DNA of 22,693 nt, taken from NCBI GenBank assembly GCA_023426225.1, contig JAFABD010000075.1, positions 1-22,693 on the forward strand, read 5' to 3'. The first letter of the stretch is position 1. The number at the start of each line of letters is the position of its first letter. The DNA comes from Pseudomonadota bacterium (GTDB lineage: Bacteria > Pseudomonadota > Alphaproteobacteria > Sphingomonadales > Sphingomonadaceae). Shown piece by piece: positions 8,125 to 16,145 of this stretch. Position numbers and translations under genes: made by a program. The notes under the pieces were generated by a model, which saw only the letters and a list, made by a program, of their open reading frames with translations, searched no databases and was not told where the DNA came from.

Positions 8125-10581
8125 TCAACGGCGCGCGGCAAGCGCACCTGTAAGCACGTTCTGCAACTCCTCAATCCGGAAAGGCTTGCGCACCAGTGTT
8201 GCGCCGGCGCCGGCGACGCGCTCGATTGCAGCCGTGTCCGAATAACCACTGGCGAAAACGATCGGCAGCTCCGGCCAGCGCTCCCATGCCGCGCGCGCCA
8301 CTTCGGCACCGTTCATGCCGGGCATGGCAAAATCGAGCACCACCAGATCGGGGCGCACCCGCTCGATCGCGGCCAGCCCGCTCGGGCCGTCCGCCGCTTG
8401 TTCCGCCCGATAGCCCAGCGCCTCGAGCGCATCGATAAGGACATGACGGAGATCGTTATCATCGTCGATGACCAACACCGTAGCGGGTCGTGCCGCGGCA
8501 TCCGCCGCCTCATGTACCTGATCCGCCTCCCCATCAGGGACAGTCTCGCTGCGCGGCAGGATCAAACGGACCGTCGTACCCTTTCCGGGCGCGCTGCTGA
8601 TCCGTGCAATTCCGCCAGCCTGGCGTGCAATGCCATAGACCTGGCTCAGCCCGAGCCCGGTTCCCTTGCCGACCCCTTTGGTGGTGAAAAATGGGTCGAA
8701 CGCGCGCGCCAGCGTCTCCGGCGGCATACCAGCCCCATCGTCGCGAACTTCAAGTTCCACATATTCGCCGCCTTTCAGCTCTGGATCGTCATCGATCACC
8801 AGCGGCCGGATCGCGACGGTGACTTCCCCCCCTTCCGGCATCGCATCGCGCGCGTTGATCGCAAGGTTGAGGACCGCCATTTCAAGCTGGGTCGGGTCAG
8901 ACATCACCGCCAGCCGCGCACCGTTCAAGTCGACGTGCAGCCGGATCATCGGCCCGAGCGCACGCTCCAGCATCGGCCGCAGCGTCTCGATCACCGACTG
9001 GACCAGTACGGGTTTGAGCTCGATCCGCTGCGCGCGGCTGAATGCCAGCAACTGCCCTGTCAGCTTCGCCCCCCGCTCCGCAATGGTCATCCCGTTCTCG
9101 GCCCAACGCTGAACGCGCTCGGACGAATCGGGCCGACGACGGATCAGGTCGAAATTGCCCATGATCGCAGCGAGCAGGTTGTTGAAATCATGCGCGATGC
9201 CGCCGGTGAGCTGGCCGACCGCCTCCATCTTCTGCGCTTGGCGCAACGCCTCCTCGGCACGAACGCGTGCGGTGACGTCGCGCGCGCTGCCGATGATCCG
9301 GCGGATACTGCCGTCAGGCTCGATCACCGGCACCAGCACCGTGTCCCAGTGGCGCACGCCGGCCGGAAAATCGAGCACCTCGCGATACGAGATCGGGTGG
9401 CGCGCCGCGATCGCGCGGCGATAATTGGCGGCGACCGCACTCGCCGCGGGTTCGGGCAATTGCGCATGAAGCGGCTTGCCGCGGATCGTTTCGGTGCTCA
9501 GCCCTGTGGCGGCCTCGTGTGCGGGGTTGAGTTCCTCCAGCGTCAGCCCGCCGTCGGGATCGACGCCGACGACGAACAGCGCCTCGGCCGTGTTCTCGAA
9601 ATAGGCGCGATACATCGCGTCGGCCTGACGCCGCGCCGCCTCGGCCGCCTCGGCCAGCGCGCGCGCCTGGCGTTCATCCTCGTTGCGCCGCCGATCCTCA
9701 ACGTCGAGCAGCACACCTGGAAAATAGAGCGGCGTCCCATCGACGTCATGGTCGACACGACCATTGGCCTCGATCCAGTAATAGCGCCCGTCGTCACGCC
9801 GGACGCGATACTGATGCGCGTATCGTCCGCCGCGCGCGATCGCCGCATCGATGGCGGCGATCAGTCCATCCCGGTCGTCCGGGTGAACATTGGCGATCAC
9901 CTGCTCCAGGCTGAGCCCCTCACGCCCCAACGTGGGGTCGATGCCAAAGGCAAGCGCGAACTGCTCGTCGACGCTGAACCGATCGCTAGGCAGGTGCCAG
10001 AACCAGGTGCCGATGATTGCCCCGGCCTCGTGCGCCAACTGAATTCGTTCGGCATTGAGGCGCGCCTGTGCCTCGCTCTCGCGCAAGCGGCGCTGCGTCA
10101 GCACCGCCTCGGTCGTCTCGACGACGATCGCGAGCACACCCGCGGGCTTGCCGCTCTCGTCAAGTACGGGCGAATAATCGAGGTTCATGAACACCTGCTC
10201 GGCCGCACCGTGGCGATAGAGCGTCAGTTCCTGATCCTTGTAGGCGAGCGTTCCGCCGGCGAGGACGACCTTCATTACATGGTCGTTGAAATCGGCGACT
10301 TCCGGCCACCCCTCCCGAACCGGGCTGCCAAGCAATTGCGGATGGCGCCCGCCCGCGAACACCGAATAGGCGTCGTTGTAGAGCATGATGCCCTCGACAC
10401 CCCACAGCATGACCATCGGCACGGGCGAACGCAGCAGGATCGCGGTCGCCGTCTTTAGCGATTGCGGCCATCCCGTGATCGGGCCAAGCGGCGTCCGCGA
10501 CCAGTCGCGCGCCGCGATCAACGCCGCGCATTCGCCGCCGCCCGCCAGAAAGACGTGCGCGTCCGCCCCCGTATTCGCCAT
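8125..10581 (-). CDS. Soluble hybrid sensor histidine kinase, three PAS-type domains and a C-terminal receiver
   Basis: This 818-residue cytosolic protein has no membrane helix. The N-terminal sensor (about 10-160) contains DWSRTPLGPITGWPQSLK, typical of alphaproteobacterial PAS hybrid kinases. A PAS_3-like domain with PAC follows (about 185-300), then a third PAS (about 320-440). The HisKA motif is GGIAHDFNNLL with the phospho-accepting His464. The ATPase domain has the N box NLAINARDAM (Asn576), the G1 box DDGAGM and FDPFFTTK...GTGLGLS. The receiver domain has Asp750 as phosphorylation site (VVLDFAMPG) and Lys799. The longer open frame begins with TTG at 10662; I chose ATG 10581, which gives the usual N-terminus. 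No partner regulator gene is adjacent. Ligand unknown. Confidence 0.93.
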   Translation of the reverse strand: MANTGADAHVFLAGGGECAALIAARDWSRTPLGPITGWPQSLKTATAILLRSPVPMVMLWGVEGIMLYNDAYSVFAGGRHPQLLGSPVREGWPEVADFNDHVMKVVLAGGTLAYKDQELTLYRHGAAEQVFMNLDYSPVLDESGKPAGVLAIVVETTEAVLTQRRLRESEAQARLNAERIQLAHEAGAIIGTWFWHLPSDRFSVDEQFALAFGIDPTLGREGLSLEQVIANVHPDDRDGLIAAIDAAIARGGRYAHQYRVRRDDGRYYWIEANGRVDHDVDGTPLYFPGVLLDVEDRRRNEDERQARALAEAAEAARRQADAMYRAYFENTAEALFVVGVDPDGGLTLEELNPAHEAATGLSTETIRGKPLHAQLPEPAASAVAANYRRAIAARHPISYREVLDFPAGVRHWDTVLVPVIEPDGSIRRIIGSARDVTARVRAEEALRQAQKMEAVGQLTGGIAHDFNNLLAAIMGNFDLIRRRPDSSERVQRWAENGMTIAERGAKLTGQLLAFSRAQRIELKPVLVQSVIETLRPMLERALGPMIRLHVDLNGARLAVMSDPTQLEMAVLNLAINARDAMPEGGEVTVAIRPLVIDDDPELKGGEYVELEVRDDGAGMPPETLARAFDPFFTTKGVGKGTGLGLSQVYGIARQAGGIARISSAPGKGTTVRLILPRSETVPDGEADQVHEAADAAARPATVLVIDDDNDLRHVLIDALEALGYRAEQAADGPSGLAAIERVRPDLVVLDFAMPGMNGAEVARAAWERWPELPIVFASGYSDTAAIERVAGAGATLVRKPFRIEELQNVLTGALAARR

Positions 10582-10743
10582 CACCCCGGTTTCACCGTGC
10601 CCCTGGCCCAACTGGCACCTCCAAGTCGCCCCAACCCTGGATCGGCCACCGTCCGGCAGCAATCGGGTTTAGCGCAACTAAAGACGCGGGGGAACGGCTT
10701 GTTCCGTCACATCAATGGTTTGTCGACATGCAGGACGCCGCCA

Positions 10744-11625
10744 TCACGTTCGGGCAGCGATCGCGCGCAAAATCGCCGCGCCATAGGAAGACTTGGCAAG
10801 CGCCGCCGCCTGGGTACGGGCGCTCTCGATGTCGATCAGCCCCAGATGCAGCGCGATTTCCTCAAGGCAGGCAATCTGGATGCCTTGCCGATGCTGAATC
10901 GTCCGGACGAATTCGGCGGCCTCGATCAGGCTGTCATGCGTACCGGTGTCCAGCCACGCAAAGCCCCGCCCCATCTGTTCGACGCGCAATTGCCCGGCGT
11001 CGAGATAACGGCGGGCAAGATCGGTGATCTCCAGTTCGCCGCGCGACGACGGCCGCAGCGCCGCGGCATGGTCGGATACCGCGCCATCGAAGAAATAAAG
11101 CCCGGTCATCGCACAGTTCGACCGGGGCACCGCCGGTTTTTCTTCCAGACTGTCGATCCGGCCGTCGGCATCGAAACCGATCACGCCATAACGCCGCGGA
11201 TCTTCGACCTGGTAGCCGAAGATCGTCGCCCCGCCCTCCATCTCGATCCGCGCCGCCGCCTGTCGGCACATTGCGACCAGGCCGTTGCCATAGAAGATGT
11301 TGTCGCCGAGGATCATCGCCACGGGAGCGCCCGCGAGCCAGTCGCGGGCCAGCGTGAACGCCTGGGGCAGCCCTTCGGGCCGCGGCTGCACGAGGAAATC
11401 GATCGACAGCCCCAACCGGCTTCCGTCGCCGAAGAGGCGGCGGTAATTGTCGACATAGTCGGGACTAGAGACGATGAGGATCTCGGTGATCCCGGTCAGC
11501 ATGAGCACCGACAACGGGTAGTAGATCATCGGCTTGTCGTAGACGGGCAGCAGCTGCTTGTTCACCACCAGCGTCGCGGGGTGCAGGCGCGTTCCGCTGC
11601 CCCCGGCAAGCACGATGCCCTTCAT
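10744..11625 (-). CDS. rmlA: Glucose-1-phosphate thymidylyltransferase
   Basis: This enzyme makes dTDP-glucose from glucose-1-phosphate and dTTP, the first step to dTDP-L-rhamnose and related sugars for surface polysaccharides. Length is 293 residues, as in the family. The nucleotidyltransferase signature GGSGTRLHP (8-16) is followed by NKQLLPVYDKPMIYYPL (22-38), the classic RmlA motif. GDNIFYG, FGYQVEDPRRYGV, EEKP and WLDTGTHDSL are all present. The ATG overlaps the rmlB stop by four bases (ATGA, 11622-11625), so translation is likely coupled. rmlC and rmlD are not in the window. Confidence 0.97.
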   Translation of the reverse strand: MKGIVLAGGSGTRLHPATLVVNKQLLPVYDKPMIYYPLSVLMLTGITEILIVSSPDYVDNYRRLFGDGSRLGLSIDFLVQPRPEGLPQAFTLARDWLAGAPVAMILGDNIFYGNGLVAMCRQAAARIEMEGGATIFGYQVEDPRRYGVIGFDADGRIDSLEEKPAVPRSNCAMTGLYFFDGAVSDHAAALRPSSRGELEITDLARRYLDAGQLRVEQMGRGFAWLDTGTHDSLIEAAEFVRTIQHRQGIQIACLEEIALHLGLIDIESARTQAAALAKSSYGAAILRAIAART

Positions 11626-12704
11626 GCGTCTGCGCCCCCGCCCAGCCCGCGGCGGCGCTGCGCATCCCCCTGCGCATCGAGCCAGTCGCGATGTTCCAGA
11701 TACCATCTGACGGTCGCCTCCAGCCCCGCCTCCAGCGTCCATCGCGGAGCCCAGCCGAGTTCGTCCCGAATCCGGGCAGCGTCGATCGCATAACGCTGGT
11801 CGTGCCCCGGCCGATCGGCGACGAAAGCGATGCGATCGGCATGAGGACGGCCGTCCGGACGCGGGGCAAGGCGGTCGAGAATCGCGCACAGCGATCGCAC
11901 CAGATCGACATTGCGCCGCTCCCCGTCGCCGCCGACCGCATAGCGGCGCCCGGGGCTCCCCGCCTCGAGCACGCGGCATAGCGCGCGGACATGATCGTCG
12001 ACGTGGAGCCAGTCGCGCACCTGCTGCCCCTGGCCGTAAACGGGCAACGGCGCGCCGGCGAGCGCGCGGCCGATCATCAGCGGGATCAGCTTTTCCGGAA
12101 ATTGCCACGGGCCGTAGTTGTTCGAACAGTTGGTGATGAGCACGGGCAGACCATAGCTGTGCCCCCACGCCGCAACGAGATGGTCGGACCCGGCCTTGGT
12201 CGCCGAGTAGGGCGACCGGGGGTCATAGGCACTCCCCTCATCGAAGCGCCCGGTGGGTCCAAGCGAGCCGAACACCTCGTCGGTCGAAATGTGGTGAAAG
12301 CGGAACGCCGCGGCTGCCGTCTGGGGAAGGCTGTCACGCCATGCCCGGGCGGCCGCGAGCAGCCGGTAGGTACCGACCAGGTTGGTGGTGACGAAGGCGT
12401 CGGGATCGTCGAGCGAGCGGTCGACATGGCTCTCGGCGGCAAGGTGCGACACCCAGTCGGGGCGAAAGGCGGCAAATGCCCGCGCCAGCCCGTCGCCGTC
12501 GCGGATGTCGAGCCGGAGGAAGCGGAAGCGCGGGTTGTGCGACACAGACGCCAGCGGCGCGAGCGACCCGGCATAGGTCAGCGCGTCGATCACCAGCACT
12601 TCGTGCGACGTGTGCTCGATCAGGTGGCGCGCCAGCGCCGAGCCGATAAAGCCCGCACCGCCGGTCACCAAGATGCGTTTGGGGGACGCGTCGGGCGCCA
12701 CCAT
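11622..12704 (-). CDS. rmlB: dTDP-glucose 4,6-dehydratase
   Basis: An extended SDR of 360 residues that converts dTDP-glucose to dTDP-4-keto-6-deoxyglucose using bound NAD+. It has TGGAGFIG (14-21) for NAD binding, the catalytic T141-D142-E143 in STDEVFG, and Y166/K170 in YSATK. TNCSNNYGPWQFPEKLIPL and the RDWLHVDDH motif are diagnostic for RmlB against UDP-sugar epimerases. AGAGGA seven nt upstream supports the ATG. It is the first gene of an rmlB-rmlA pair. A six-unit octamer array lies 77-124 bp upstream of the start, where it could influence the promoter. Confidence 0.97.
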   Translation of the reverse strand: MVAPDASPKRILVTGGAGFIGSALARHLIEHTSHEVLVIDALTYAGSLAPLASVSHNPRFRFLRLDIRDGDGLARAFAAFRPDWVSHLAAESHVDRSLDDPDAFVTTNLVGTYRLLAAARAWRDSLPQTAAAAFRFHHISTDEVFGSLGPTGRFDEGSAYDPRSPYSATKAGSDHLVAAWGHSYGLPVLITNCSNNYGPWQFPEKLIPLMIGRALAGAPLPVYGQGQQVRDWLHVDDHVRALCRVLEAGSPGRRYAVGGDGERRNVDLVRSLCAILDRLAPRPDGRPHADRIAFVADRPGHDQRYAIDAARIRDELGWAPRWTLEAGLEATVRWYLEHRDWLDAQGDAQRRRGLGGGADA

Positions 12705-12780
12705 GCGATTGTCCTCTGGCCTGCAACCGCGTTGCGACTAGCCCAAAAGGGTTAACCGCTGATTGGCTGCGCGCCGCCGT

Positions 12781-12828
12781 TTCGACATCTCGACATTGCG
12801 ACGTGTCGACACGTCGATGTGTCGAACG
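12781..12828. repeat. Array of six contiguous 8-bp TGTCGACA-like units
   Basis: Units begin at 12781, 12789, 12797, 12805, 12813 and 12821. The tetramer TCGA occupies positions 3-6 of five units and GCGA of the third; the fourth unit is exactly TGTCGACA, a palindrome. The array sits between the porin stop (12834) and rmlB, 77 bp upstream of the rmlB start. The same register and consensus recur around the parA/RHH pair at 19-20.7 kb, so the RHH protein is the natural candidate ligand (inference). Confidence 0.8.
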
Positions 12829-12833
12829 GCGGG

Positions 12834-14198
12834 CTAGAAGCCGCCGTGGAGCCGCAGCGCGACGACGTTCGCCGGTCCGCGATCGCGATTATAGCCGGGA
12901 TTGGCGACGTGCTGATAGTCGAGGCTCAGGTCGATGCCCCGGCGCGGTTGCCAGTCATAATAGGCCTCGACGATCGCCTCGTCGCCCGGACGGGCAAGGC
13001 TGCCGTCGCCCACCAGCACGCCGATCCCGCCCGCGGCAAGGTAGCGCTGATGCGTCGCCCCGATCGCATTGACGACGCCCGCGAGCCCGATCCGGTCCTG
13101 AGACCGCCCCCAGCCCTTGCCCCCCAGCGCAAGGCCGAGCGCGAGCGAGCGGTCGATATCGGTGAAGTCATAGGGCTCGACCGCCGGGTCGGCGAAACCG
13201 GCGCGGGCGAACAGCCCGAGCTGGTCGCCGAGCTGCTGTTCGAGGTTGATCGCCATCCCCGCGCGCGTCGTCACGCGCCGCACCTGCGCCGTGTCGGGCG
13301 CGCGCCCCGCCCCCGCCAGCGCCAGCGCATCGTCGAAGCGGCCGAAACGACCGCGGTTGCGAAACAGCGTCACACGCACCGCGCCGGGCTGCCCCGCCAG
13401 CCGGTGACGATGCTCGATCTCGGCGACGAGCTGGTTCTGGCCGAAGTCGCGCTCGAGCGTCTCGCCGTTGGGCACGCGGCTGAGGTTGAAGGCGCCGGCA
13501 CGCAGCGTCCAGCGTCCCGTGTACCACTCTGCGGCGGCGCCGGTGCTGTATCCCCAGGCGTCGGCAGCATAGTCGAAGCTGCCGGTATCGACGAGCGACC
13601 AGTTGAGGAAATCCCCGCGCGGATCGTGGGCATAGCGGTTGGTGTCGAACACGTCGCCCACCCCGAACTTGCCGATCGTCAGCACAACGCGATTGTCGGC
13701 GACGCGGCCGGCAAGCTGGTTGGGTGCCGCCGCGACGGCGGTGGTGCCGCCGCCCAGCCCGATCGTCTGGCGCAGGAACAGCCGCTGGAGCCGCAGATAG
13801 GGGTGCGCCTTGCCGACCTTGTACGCCTCGGCGCTTGGAAAGCCCGCCACGCCCAGCGTGTCGGACAGCCCGAAACCCTGATCCACCTCGGGGTTCACCC
13901 ACAATTCGGCGCCCGCCCAGGGGCTGACCCCGGCATAGAGCGTGGCGTCGATCGTCTCGCGAAACTGGCGCGGGGCGAGGCTGTTCGGGCCGGTCGCGTC
14001 CGACCGGAAACCGCCGACGCCCTGTGCGACGAGCGTCGCCTGGCCATGCACCGCCCATGCCTGCGGCTCGGGCGACGGGTCGTCCTGGGCGGCGGCAGGC
14101 AAGGGCAGCAGCGCCAGGCCAAGCGCCAGCCACCGGCAACGCCCCTCGCGGCGATCGCGGACGGGGCCAAAGGGCAAGCGGCGGAGCGAAAGCAGCAT
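12834..14198 (-). CDS. OprB-like carbohydrate porin
   Basis: A 454-residue outer-membrane protein. A signal peptide (about 1-37) has basic residues, a hydrophobic LALGLALLPLP segment and AAA before Gln38. The mature part has alternating beta strands, HGQATLVAQG near the N-terminus, FRETIDATLYAGVSPW, and LTIGKFGVGDVFDTNRYAHDP in two family-typical parts. It ends in Phe (LHGGF), as expected for BAM-inserted barrels. These features match OprB-type carbohydrate-selective porins (PF04966). The start ATG has AAGG about eight nt upstream. It is divergent from the DJ-1-like gene. The transported solute is not evident; no sugar catabolic genes are adjacent. Confidence 0.88.
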   Translation of the reverse strand: MLLSLRRLPFGPVRDRREGRCRWLALGLALLPLPAAAQDDPSPEPQAWAVHGQATLVAQGVGGFRSDATGPNSLAPRQFRETIDATLYAGVSPWAGAELWVNPEVDQGFGLSDTLGVAGFPSAEAYKVGKAHPYLRLQRLFLRQTIGLGGGTTAVAAAPNQLAGRVADNRVVLTIGKFGVGDVFDTNRYAHDPRGDFLNWSLVDTGSFDYAADAWGYSTGAAAEWYTGRWTLRAGAFNLSRVPNGETLERDFGQNQLVAEIEHRHRLAGQPGAVRVTLFRNRGRFGRFDDALALAGAGRAPDTAQVRRVTTRAGMAINLEQQLGDQLGLFARAGFADPAVEPYDFTDIDRSLALGLALGGKGWGRSQDRIGLAGVVNAIGATHQRYLAAGGIGVLVGDGSLARPGDEAIVEAYYDWQPRRGIDLSLDYQHVANPGYNRDRGPANVVALRLHGGF

Positions 14199-14381
14199 CG
14201 GAAAACCTTGGCAGGACAGACAGGCCGAAAGGGGCGCCGCCCCCTAGCCCAAGCCGATGCCGGGGGGAAGCGCGATACGCGCGGCGATGCGACAATCCCG
14301 CGGCCCGGGGCTGGCGCAGGCGCCCCGGCGTTCCTAGCTGGGGGCGGCATTTCCCCCAATGATCCGCAAAGGCGATCCCCC

Positions 14382-15059
14382 ATGAAGATCCTGATGGTCC
14401 TCACCTCGCACGACCAGCTCGGCAACACCGGGCACAAGACCGGTTTCTGGCTCGAGGAATTTGCCGCCCCCTATTACCGCTTCAAGGACGCGGGCGCCGA
14501 GGTGACGATCGCCTCCCCCGCGGGCGGCCAGCCGCCGCTCGATCCCAAGAGCGACCTGCCCGACTTCCAGACCGAGGCGACGCGCCGGTTCAAGGCCGAT
14601 CCGGCCGCGCAGGCCGCGCTTGCCGCAACGGTGCGGTTGGCGACGGTCGATGCGGGCGGTTTCGACGCCGTCTTCTATCCGGGCGGGCACGGGCCGCTCT
14701 GGGATCTGGCCGAGCTCGACAGCTCGATCGCGCTGATCGAGGCGTTCGAGCGCGCGGGCAAGCCGATCGGCTTTGTCTGCCACGCGCCGGGCGTGCTGCG
14801 CCACGTCAAGGCGGCCGACGGCACGCCGCTCGTCAAGGACCGCCGCGTCACGGGCTTCACCAATGGCGAGGAGGCGGCCGTCGGGCTGACCGACATCGTC
14901 CCCTTCCTGGTCGAGGACGAGTTCCGCCGGCTGGGCGCCCGTTATGAAAAGGCGGGCGACTGGGCGCCGTTCGCGATCACCGACGGCCGGCTGGTGACGG
15001 GGCAGAACCCCGCCAGTTCCGAGGCCGCCGCCGACGCCCTGCTGGCGCTGCTGCGCTGA
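14382..15059 (+). CDS. DJ-1/PfpI family protein, Hsp31/glyoxalase III-like
   Basis: This protein has 225 residues and a class I glutamine-amidotransferase-like fold. The nucleophile elbow is FVCHAPG with Cys133 and His134. Glu26 in GFWLEEFAAP aligns with the catalytic Glu30 of yeast Hsp31, and FYPGGHGPLWDL is the family's oxyanion region. Relatives remove methylglyoxal (glyoxalase III), act as chaperones, or repair glycated proteins; which applies here is not shown. No signal peptide. AAAGGCG upstream of the ATG is a reasonable ribosome-binding site. It is convergent with the phosphate transporter across a strong hairpin. Confidence 0.92.
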   Translation: MKILMVLTSHDQLGNTGHKTGFWLEEFAAPYYRFKDAGAEVTIASPAGGQPPLDPKSDLPDFQTEATRRFKADPAAQAALAATVRLATVDAGGFDAVFYPGGHGPLWDLAELDSSIALIEAFERAGKPIGFVCHAPGVLRHVKAADGTPLVKDRRVTGFTNGEEAAVGLTDIVPFLVEDEFRRLGARYEKAGDWAPFAITDGRLVTGQNPASSEAAADALLALLR

Positions 15060-15074
15060 TCGCAGCGCCGCTTA

Positions 15075-15109
15075 CCCGCCGGCCCGGGGCGCAGGGCCCG
15101 GCCGGCGGG
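15075..15109. terminator. Bidirectional hairpin between convergent genes
   Basis: CCCGCCGGCC (15075-15084) pairs with GGCCGGCGGG (15100-15109); extra G-C pairs are possible inside the loop. It occupies most of the 57-bp gap between the DJ-1-like and Pit genes. Confidence 0.65.
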
Positions 15110-15116
15110 GCAAGGC

Positions 15117-16130
15117 TCAGAACAGCCGCGTGAGCAGGTAAAACAGCGCCCCCACCGCCGCCGAGGCGGGGATGGTGATGATCCAGGCGACGATGACGTT
15201 GCTCGCCACGCCCCAGCGCACCGCCGACGCGCGCCGCGCCGTGCCCGCCCCGACCACCGCGCCGGTGATCGTGTGCGTCGTCGAAACCGGAATCCCCAGC
15301 CACGACGCCCCGAACAGCACGATCGATCCCGCCGCCGACGCGCTGAAGCCCTGGTGCTGCGACAGCTTGGTGATGCGCGATCCCATCGTCTCGATGATCT
15401 TCCACCCGCCCGAAAGCGTCCCCAGCGCGATCGCGATATAGCAGGCGATCGCGACCCAGTGCGGCACCTCGAACTTCCCGTGCAGATAGCCGGTCGAATA
15501 GAGCAGCACCGTGATGATCCCCATCGTCTTCTGCGCGTCGTTGAGCCCGTGGCTCAGCGAATAGGCGCCCGAGGAGATCAGGTGGAGAAACCGGAAACTG
15601 CGCTCCGCCCCACGCGAATCGGCGCGCCGGAACAGCCAGCTCGTCAGCAGCATCACCAGCATGGCCAGGATCATGCCGATCGTCGGCGACAGGACGATCG
15701 CGATCAGCGTCTTGTTGAGCCCCGCCCATTTGACGCCGCTCAGCCCGGCATGGGCGATACCCGATCCGATCATCCCGCCGACCAGCGCATGGCTCGACGA
15801 CGACGGAATCCCCTTCAGCCAGGTGACGATGTTCCAGAACATCGCCCCCACCAGCGCGCCGAACACCACCGCGGGCGTGATGAGGTTGCGCTCGATCAGC
15901 CCCTGCCCGATCGTGTCGGCGACCTTGTGCAGGCTGGGAAAGGCGACGGTGAGGAAATAGGCGGCGAAGTTGAACGTCGCCGCAAAGGCGACGGCGTGGA
16001 CCGGCTTGAGCAGCCGCGTCGCCACCACCGTCGCGATGGAGTTGGCGGCGTCATGCAGGCCGTTGAGGAAGTCGAAGGCCAGCGCGACCAGGATCAACCC
16101 GATCAGCAGCGGAAGCGCGAGTTCGTGCAT
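15117..16130 (-). CDS. Low-affinity inorganic phosphate transporter (Pit family)
   Basis: A 337-residue polytopic membrane protein of the PiT family (PF01384), which imports metal-phosphate by symport. The duplicated family signature is present: GLHDAANSIATVVATR (24-39) and GLNDAQKTMG (195-204). The internal repeats GIPSSSSHALVGG (108-120) and GIPVSTTHTITGAVVG near the C-terminus also match. It lies 15 bp downstream of the DUF47-containing gene, a very common Pit arrangement, so the two are surely co-transcribed. No obvious Shine-Dalgarno precedes the ATG, consistent with translational coupling. Confidence 0.96.
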   Translation of the reverse strand: MHELALPLLIGLILVALAFDFLNGLHDAANSIATVVATRLLKPVHAVAFAATFNFAAYFLTVAFPSLHKVADTIGQGLIERNLITPAVVFGALVGAMFWNIVTWLKGIPSSSSHALVGGMIGSGIAHAGLSGVKWAGLNKTLIAIVLSPTIGMILAMLVMLLTSWLFRRADSRGAERSFRFLHLISSGAYSLSHGLNDAQKTMGIITVLLYSTGYLHGKFEVPHWVAIACYIAIALGTLSGGWKIIETMGSRITKLSQHQGFSASAAGSIVLFGASWLGIPVSTTHTITGAVVGAGTARRASAVRWGVASNVIVAWIITIPASAAVGALFYLLTRLF

Positions 16131-16145
16131 TTTGGTGCGGCCCGA

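Noticed and set aside
8398..10458. 686-residue open frame antisense to the histidine kinase
   Set aside because: The sense frame contains complete PAS, HisKA, ATPase and receiver motifs; the antisense translation has none.
10705..10736. Possible octamer array near TGTCGACA at 10721
   Set aside because: Only one exact unit and one weak one; the flanking octamers do not fit.
11447..11454. Isolated TGTCGACA inside rmlA
   Set aside because: Only one unit without neighbours in register; explained by codons for Val-Asp-Asn.
12819..14381. Long N-terminal extension of the DJ-1-like gene across the porin
   Set aside because: It is antisense to the OprB-like gene; a ribosome-binding site and family length support ATG 14382.
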